Of a stretch of 64,000 bases of DNA, positions 60,120 through 64,000 are shown in pieces. The stretch is from Prauserella muralis (GTDB taxonomy: Bacteria > Actinomycetota > Actinomycetes > Mycobacteriales > Pseudonocardiaceae): positions 806,001-870,000 of the forward strand of contig NZ_MASW01000002.1 of assembly GCF_003202285.1 (NCBI RefSeq), written 5' to 3'. Made by a program: the position numbers and the translations under genes. The notes beneath the pieces were generated by a model. That model worked only from the letters and a program-made list of their open reading frames with translations. It searched no databases and had not been told where the DNA came from. The number at the start of each line of letters is the position of its first letter. Position 1 is the first letter of the stretch.

Positions 60120-62560
60120 TGACCGCCACGATGGAGCCGGAGGTCGGCAAGGGCAGGCTGCGCAAGGAAGACGCACGGCTCATCGCGGGCCGCACCCGGT
60201 GGACCGACAACATCACGCTGCCCGGCATGGTGCACCTCGCGGTGCTGCGCAGCACCGCGGCCCACGCGAAGATCGTCAACATCGACACCTCCGCGGCCAA
60301 GGAGATGCCGGGCGTCATCGCCGTCTACACCGGCGACGACCTCGACCCCGAGGGCGCCATCGGCATGCCGTGCGCCTGGCCGATCACGCCGGACATGAAG
60401 TCGCCGCGCAGGCCGGTGCTGGCGCAGGGCAAGGTGAACTTCGCCGGTGAGGGCGTCGCCGTGGTCGTGGCCCGCAGCGCTGGCGAGGCCGAGGACGCGC
60501 TCGCCGAGATCGACGTCGACTACGAGGACCTGCCCGTGGTGCTCGGGCTGGAGAACGCGCTCGCCGAGGACGCGCCGCTCGTGCACGAGGAGCTCGGCAC
60601 CAACCGCAACGCGCTGTGGAAGTTCGACTCCGGCGAGGCGGGCTCGGGCGGCGACGTCGAGCAGGCCATCAACGAGGCCGAGGTCGTGCTCAAGCGGCGG
60701 TTCCGGCAACAGCGGCTCGTGCCGGCGTTCATGGAACCGCGCTCGTGCGTGGTCGACCCCACCGCACCGCAGCTGACGATGTGGTCGGCCACGCAGATCC
60801 CGCACATCCTCAAGACCATGTCGGCGCTGACGCTCGGCATCCCGGAGCACAAGATCCGCGTGATCGCCCCGGACGTGGGCGGCGGGTTCGGCGGCAAGAT
60901 CGCCGTGCTGCCCGAGGAGATCATGTCGCTGCTCGTGGCGCAGAAGCTCGGCAGGCCGGTGAAGTGGACCGAGTCCCGCTCGGAGACCATGGCCGCCGCG
61001 CACCACGGCCGTGACCAGATCCAGGACCTCACCATCGCCGCCAAGCGCGACGGCACGGTGACCGGGCTCAAGGTCGAGCTGATGGCCGACATGGGCGCCT
61101 ACCTCGGCCTGGTCGGTCCGGGCGTGCCGATCCTCGGCGCGTTCATGTTCAACGCGATCTACAAGATCCCGGCCTACCACTTCGCGTGCACCAACGTGTT
61201 CACCAACACCACGCTCACCGACGCCTACCGCGGCGCGGGCAGGCCGGAGGCCACCTTCGGCATCGAGCGGATGATGGACGAGCTCGCCGCCGAGCTCGGC
61301 ATGGACCCGATGGAGCTGCGCGAGAAGAACTGGATCAAGCACGACGAGTTCCCGTACACCACGGTCTCCACGCTGACCTACGACTCGGGCAACTACGAGG
61401 CGGCCACCGAGAAGGCCATGCAGCTCTTCGACTACGAGGGGCTGCGCCGGGAGCAGGCCGAGCGCCGCGAGCGGAACGACCCGGTGCAGCTGGGCATCGG
61501 CATCTCGACGTTCACCGAAATGTGCGGCCTCGCCCCGTCACGGGTGCTCGGCTCGCTCGACTACGGCGCGGGCGGTTGGGAGCACGCGGCGATCCGGATG
61601 CTGCCCACCGGCAAGGTCGAGGTCATCACCGGGTCGTCGGCGCACGGCCAGGGCCACGAGACGGCGTGGAGCCAGATCGTGTCCGACCAGCTGGGCGTGC
61701 CGTTCGAGGACATCGAGGTGCTGCACGGTGACACGCAGTCCTCGCACAAGGGCCTCGACACCTACGGCTCGCGTTCGCTGGCGGTCGGCGGCATCGCGGT
61801 GGTGAAGGCCGCGGAGAAGGTCATCGAGAAGGCCAAGAAGATCGCCGCGCACATGATGGAGTGCTCCGAGGACGACCTGGAGTTCTCCGGCGGCAAGTTC
61901 ACGGTCAAGGGCACCGACAAGTCCACCGGCATCGGCGACGTGGCCTTCGCGGCGTTCATGGCGCACGACCTGCCCGACGGCGTGGAGCCCTCGCTGGACT
62001 CCGAGGCCGTCTACGACCCGGAGAACTTCTCGTTCCCCCACGGCACGCACCTGTGCGCCGCCGAGGTGGACACCGAGACCGGCCGGGTGCGGCTGCGCAA
62101 GTACGTGTGCGTGGACGACGTCGGCAAGGTGGTCAACCCGATCATCGTGGAAGGCCAGATGCACGGCGGGCTCGCGCAGGGCATCGCGCAGGCGCTGTTC
62201 GAGGAGGCGGTGTTCGACGAGAGCGGCACCCTCACCTCGGGCACGTTCGCCGACTACCTGCTGCCCTCGGCGGCCGACCTGCCCTCGTTCACCACCGACC
62301 GCACCGAGACGCCGTCGACGACGAACCCGCTGGGCGTCAAGGGCGTCGGCGAGGCGGGCACCATCGCCTCGACCCCGGCGGTCGTCAACGCCGTGGTGGA
62401 CGCCGTGCGGCACTTCGGGGTGAACGACATCGAGATGCCGCTGAGCCCCATGCGGGTGTGGAAGGCGGTCCACAGCGGTGAGAAGGCCGCGGGTGGCCCC
62501 GGTGCCGAGGCCGGTGGCGGTCTCGGTTCGATCGACGCGACACACGGAGGTGCGCAGTGA
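60119..62560 (+). CDS. coxL: CO dehydrogenase-like large subunit, form II
   Basis: An 813-residue molybdenum hydroxylase subunit. The active-site loop is AYRGAGRPEATF (~residue 368), the form II sequence; true (form I) CO dehydrogenase has AYXCSFR with the copper-binding Cys. So CO oxidation is doubtful and another substrate is likely. Other marks are GGGFGGKI, TGSSAHGQGHETAW and GVKGVGEAGTI. The C-terminus overlaps coxM by GTGA. Confidence 0.9.
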   Translation: MTATMEPEVGKGRLRKEDARLIAGRTRWTDNITLPGMVHLAVLRSTAAHAKIVNIDTSAAKEMPGVIAVYTGDDLDPEGAIGMPCAWPITPDMKSPRRPVLAQGKVNFAGEGVAVVVARSAGEAEDALAEIDVDYEDLPVVLGLENALAEDAPLVHEELGTNRNALWKFDSGEAGSGGDVEQAINEAEVVLKRRFRQQRLVPAFMEPRSCVVDPTAPQLTMWSATQIPHILKTMSALTLGIPEHKIRVIAPDVGGGFGGKIAVLPEEIMSLLVAQKLGRPVKWTESRSETMAAAHHGRDQIQDLTIAAKRDGTVTGLKVELMADMGAYLGLVGPGVPILGAFMFNAIYKIPAYHFACTNVFTNTTLTDAYRGAGRPEATFGIERMMDELAAELGMDPMELREKNWIKHDEFPYTTVSTLTYDSGNYEAATEKAMQLFDYEGLRREQAERRERNDPVQLGIGISTFTEMCGLAPSRVLGSLDYGAGGWEHAAIRMLPTGKVEVITGSSAHGQGHETAWSQIVSDQLGVPFEDIEVLHGDTQSSHKGLDTYGSRSLAVGGIAVVKAAEKVIEKAKKIAAHMMECSEDDLEFSGGKFTVKGTDKSTGIGDVAFAAFMAHDLPDGVEPSLDSEAVYDPENFSFPHGTHLCAAEVDTETGRVRLRKYVCVDDVGKVVNPIIVEGQMHGGLAQGIAQALFEEAVFDESGTLTSGTFADYLLPSAADLPSFTTDRTETPSTTNPLGVKGVGEAGTIASTPAVVNAVVDAVRHFGVNDIEMPLSPMRVWKAVHSGEKAAGGPGAEAGGGLGSIDATHGGAQ

Positions 62561-63411
62561 TCCCCGCTCCGTTCGACTACGTAGCGCCGTCCACCGTGGA
62601 CGACGCGGTGCGGGCGCTCGCCGAGGCGGGCGAGGACGCGAAGATCATCGCAGGAGGGCAGAGCCTGCTGCCGGTGCTGCGTATGCGGCTGGCCGCGCCC
62701 ACCTCGCTCATCGATCTCAACCGCATCCCGGAGTTGCGGGGCGTGCGCGACGACGGTGACGCGCTGGTGATCGGGTCCATGACCACGCACTACGACGTGC
62801 AGCGTGACCCGCTGATCGCCGAGCACGCCGCGCTGCTGGCGAAGGCCACCGACACGGTCGCCGACCCGCAGGTGCGCCACCGCGGCACGTTCGGCGGCTC
62901 CATCGCCCACGCCGATCCGGCCGGTGACCTGCTGGCGCCCGCGCTCGCGCTGGACACCGAGATGGTGGTCGCGGGCCCGGACGGCAGGCGCACCGTGCCC
63001 GCCGCCGACTTCTTCGAGGACTTCTTCACGACCGCGCTGCGGCCGGACGAGATCCTCGTGGAGGTGCGGGTGCCCAAGCACACCGGCTGGCACGCGCACT
63101 ACGAGAAGTTCAACCGGGTCGCGCAGGCGTGGTCGATGGTCGCGGTGGCGGCCACCGTCCGCACCGACGGCGGCACCATCGCCGAGGCCAGGGTGGGGCT
63201 GACGAACATGTCCTCGGTGCCGGTGCGGGCTCGTGCGGTGGAGGAGGCGCTCGTCGGGCGTCCGGCCACCGCCGAGTCCATCCGGGCAGCCGCCGAGCAC
63301 GCGGCCGAGGGCACCAACCCGACGGTCGACGGCAACGCCGACGTCGAGTACCGGCAGCACCTCGCCAGGGTCCTCACCGGCCGCGCGATCCAGGCGGCCA
63401 TGGCAGGCTAG
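62557..63411 (+). CDS. coxM: CO dehydrogenase-like medium (FAD) subunit
   Basis: A 284-residue FAD-binding subunit of the molybdenum hydroxylase family. The motifs AGGQSLLPVLRMRLAAP and TFGGSIAHADPAGDL bind FAD. It takes electrons from CoxS and gives them to a quinone or other carrier. The GTG start overlaps coxL. It ends the coxSLM block. Confidence 0.94.
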   Translation: MIPAPFDYVAPSTVDDAVRALAEAGEDAKIIAGGQSLLPVLRMRLAAPTSLIDLNRIPELRGVRDDGDALVIGSMTTHYDVQRDPLIAEHAALLAKATDTVADPQVRHRGTFGGSIAHADPAGDLLAPALALDTEMVVAGPDGRRTVPAADFFEDFFTTALRPDEILVEVRVPKHTGWHAHYEKFNRVAQAWSMVAVAATVRTDGGTIAEARVGLTNMSSVPVRARAVEEALVGRPATAESIRAAAEHAAEGTNPTVDGNADVEYRQHLARVLTGRAIQAAMAG

Positions 63412-63433
63412 GGAGAGCCGACGTAGCCGAGTA

Positions 63434-63475
63434 CCCCGGTGGCGCCGGGCCGCGAAGGCCACGGCGCCACCGGGG
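63434..63475 (+). terminator. Hairpin between coxM and coxG
   Basis: A perfect 13-bp outer stem (63434-63446 with 63463-63475) and an inner GGCC/GGCC pairing. It probably ends or attenuates the coxSLM transcript before coxG. Confidence 0.7.
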
Positions 63476-63526
63476 CGGCTGCGTCTCCGCGCAGGCTCGT
63501 CGCGTACGCAGAAAGGAGGTCGGCCC

Positions 63527-64000
63527 GTGCGGCTCGACCACGAATTCACCGTTCCCGCGCCCATCGACGAGGTGTGGAAGGCCGTGCTCGACCCGGAACG
63601 GGTGGCGCCGTGCATGCCGGGCGCCACGCTCAGCTCCGTGGAGGGGGACACGTTCAAGGGCACGGTGAAGGTCAAGCTGGGGCCGGTCTCCCTGCTCTAC
63701 AAGGGCTCCGGGGAGTTCCTGGAGAAGAACGAGAGCGAGCGCAAGCTCGTCATCAAGGCCTCCGGCAAGGACGCCAGGGGAGCGGGCACCGCCGCGGCCA
63801 CGGTCACCGTGACCCTCGCGGCCGACGGTGACTCCACCAAGGGCACGGTGGGTACCGACCTCAACGTCACCGGCAGGCCCGCCCAGTTCGGCCGCGGCAT
63901 GATCTCCGAGGTGGGCGGCAAGATCCTCGACACGTTCGCCGCGAACCTCGCCGACATGCTCGGCGGTGCGGGCAAGGACACCACGCCGGGGCAGGCCGAG
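63527..64000 (+). CDS. coxG: CoxG/SRPBCC family protein (partial)
   Basis: The first 158 residues of a SRPBCC-fold protein, open at the window end. The pattern RLDHEFTVPAPIDEVW, DPERVAPCMPGATL and KGTVKVKLGPVSLLYKG matches CoxG, which anchors or recruits CO dehydrogenase to the membrane through a C-terminal helix not seen here. The GTG start has AAAGGAGGT 7 nt upstream. Confidence 0.88.
   Translation, partial: MRLDHEFTVPAPIDEVWKAVLDPERVAPCMPGATLSSVEGDTFKGTVKVKLGPVSLLYKGSGEFLEKNESERKLVIKASGKDARGAGTAAATVTVTLAADGDSTKGTVGTDLNVTGRPAQFGRGMISEVGGKILDTFAANLADMLGGAGKDTTPGQAE

Noticed and set aside
60119-62560. CoxL as true aerobic CO dehydrogenase
   Set aside because: The active-site loop is AYRGAGR (form II), lacking the copper-binding Cys of form I.

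Overview
The window is very GC-rich, densely coded DNA from an actinomycete, most likely of the Pseudonocardiaceae (Amycolatopsis/Saccharomonospora/Prauserella-like). The basis is the G/C-biased third codon positions, frequent GTG starts with 4-nt ATGA/GTGA overlaps, a WhiB3/WhiD-type protein, a DUF5709 protein, F420-type oxidoreductases, ESX-type secretion proteins, a cory-CC-star protein and several leaderless-looking promoters (TANNNT box 6-7 nt before a start codon). The genus is an inference.

Region 1 (1-7.2 kb) is housekeeping: degV, comEA-comEC, holA and rpsT, with threonine synthase on the opposite strand behind a clear SAM-I-type riboswitch. Region 2 (7.2-20.4 kb) holds an EamA transporter, a YbaB/EspC-like/WXG trio tied to type VII secretion, lepA, assorted oxidoreductases, and a membrane-anchored guanyl-specific RNase with its barstar-type inhibitor. 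Region 3 (20.4-26.4 kb, minus strand) is a sulfate-assimilation operon read as leader peptide, sir, zinc ribbon, cysH, cysD, cysN, chelatase. It takes sulfate through APS to sulfide, and the chelatase serves siroheme for the reductase.

Region 4 (27.3-31.4 kb) is a translationally coupled run of a CstA-type carbon (pyruvate/peptide) transporter, a small protein ending in Cys-Cys, an ArsA-type ATPase and hemW. Region 5 (31.4-44.1 kb) is mostly regulatory and stress genes: TetR, WhiB3-like, ANTAR, an ECF sigma factor, DUF202/GtrA membrane proteins, a STAS protein and DUF5709. UdgX, a Cys-free HesB-like protein, a zinc alcohol dehydrogenase, and a hydroxyacid reductase/glycerate kinase pair follow.

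Region 6 (44.1-52.4 kb) is a complete protocatechuate branch of the beta-ketoadipate pathway in the order pcaIJF-HGBDC plus an IclR regulator. A good sigma-A-like promoter overlaps an inverted repeat ahead of pcaI. The run ends in a MocA-like molybdopterin nucleotidyltransferase. Region 7 (52.4-64 kb) contains a large secreted GH95 fucosidase and then a form II (AYRGAGR) CO-dehydrogenase-like molybdenum hydroxylase cluster: moxR/coxD, coxE, xdhC, coxS, coxL, coxM and coxG, the last running off the window end. Two related palindromic intergenic repeats (31.4 and 45.8 kb) and several strong hairpins punctuate the map. I saw no rRNA, tRNA, CRISPR array, IS element or prophage gene.
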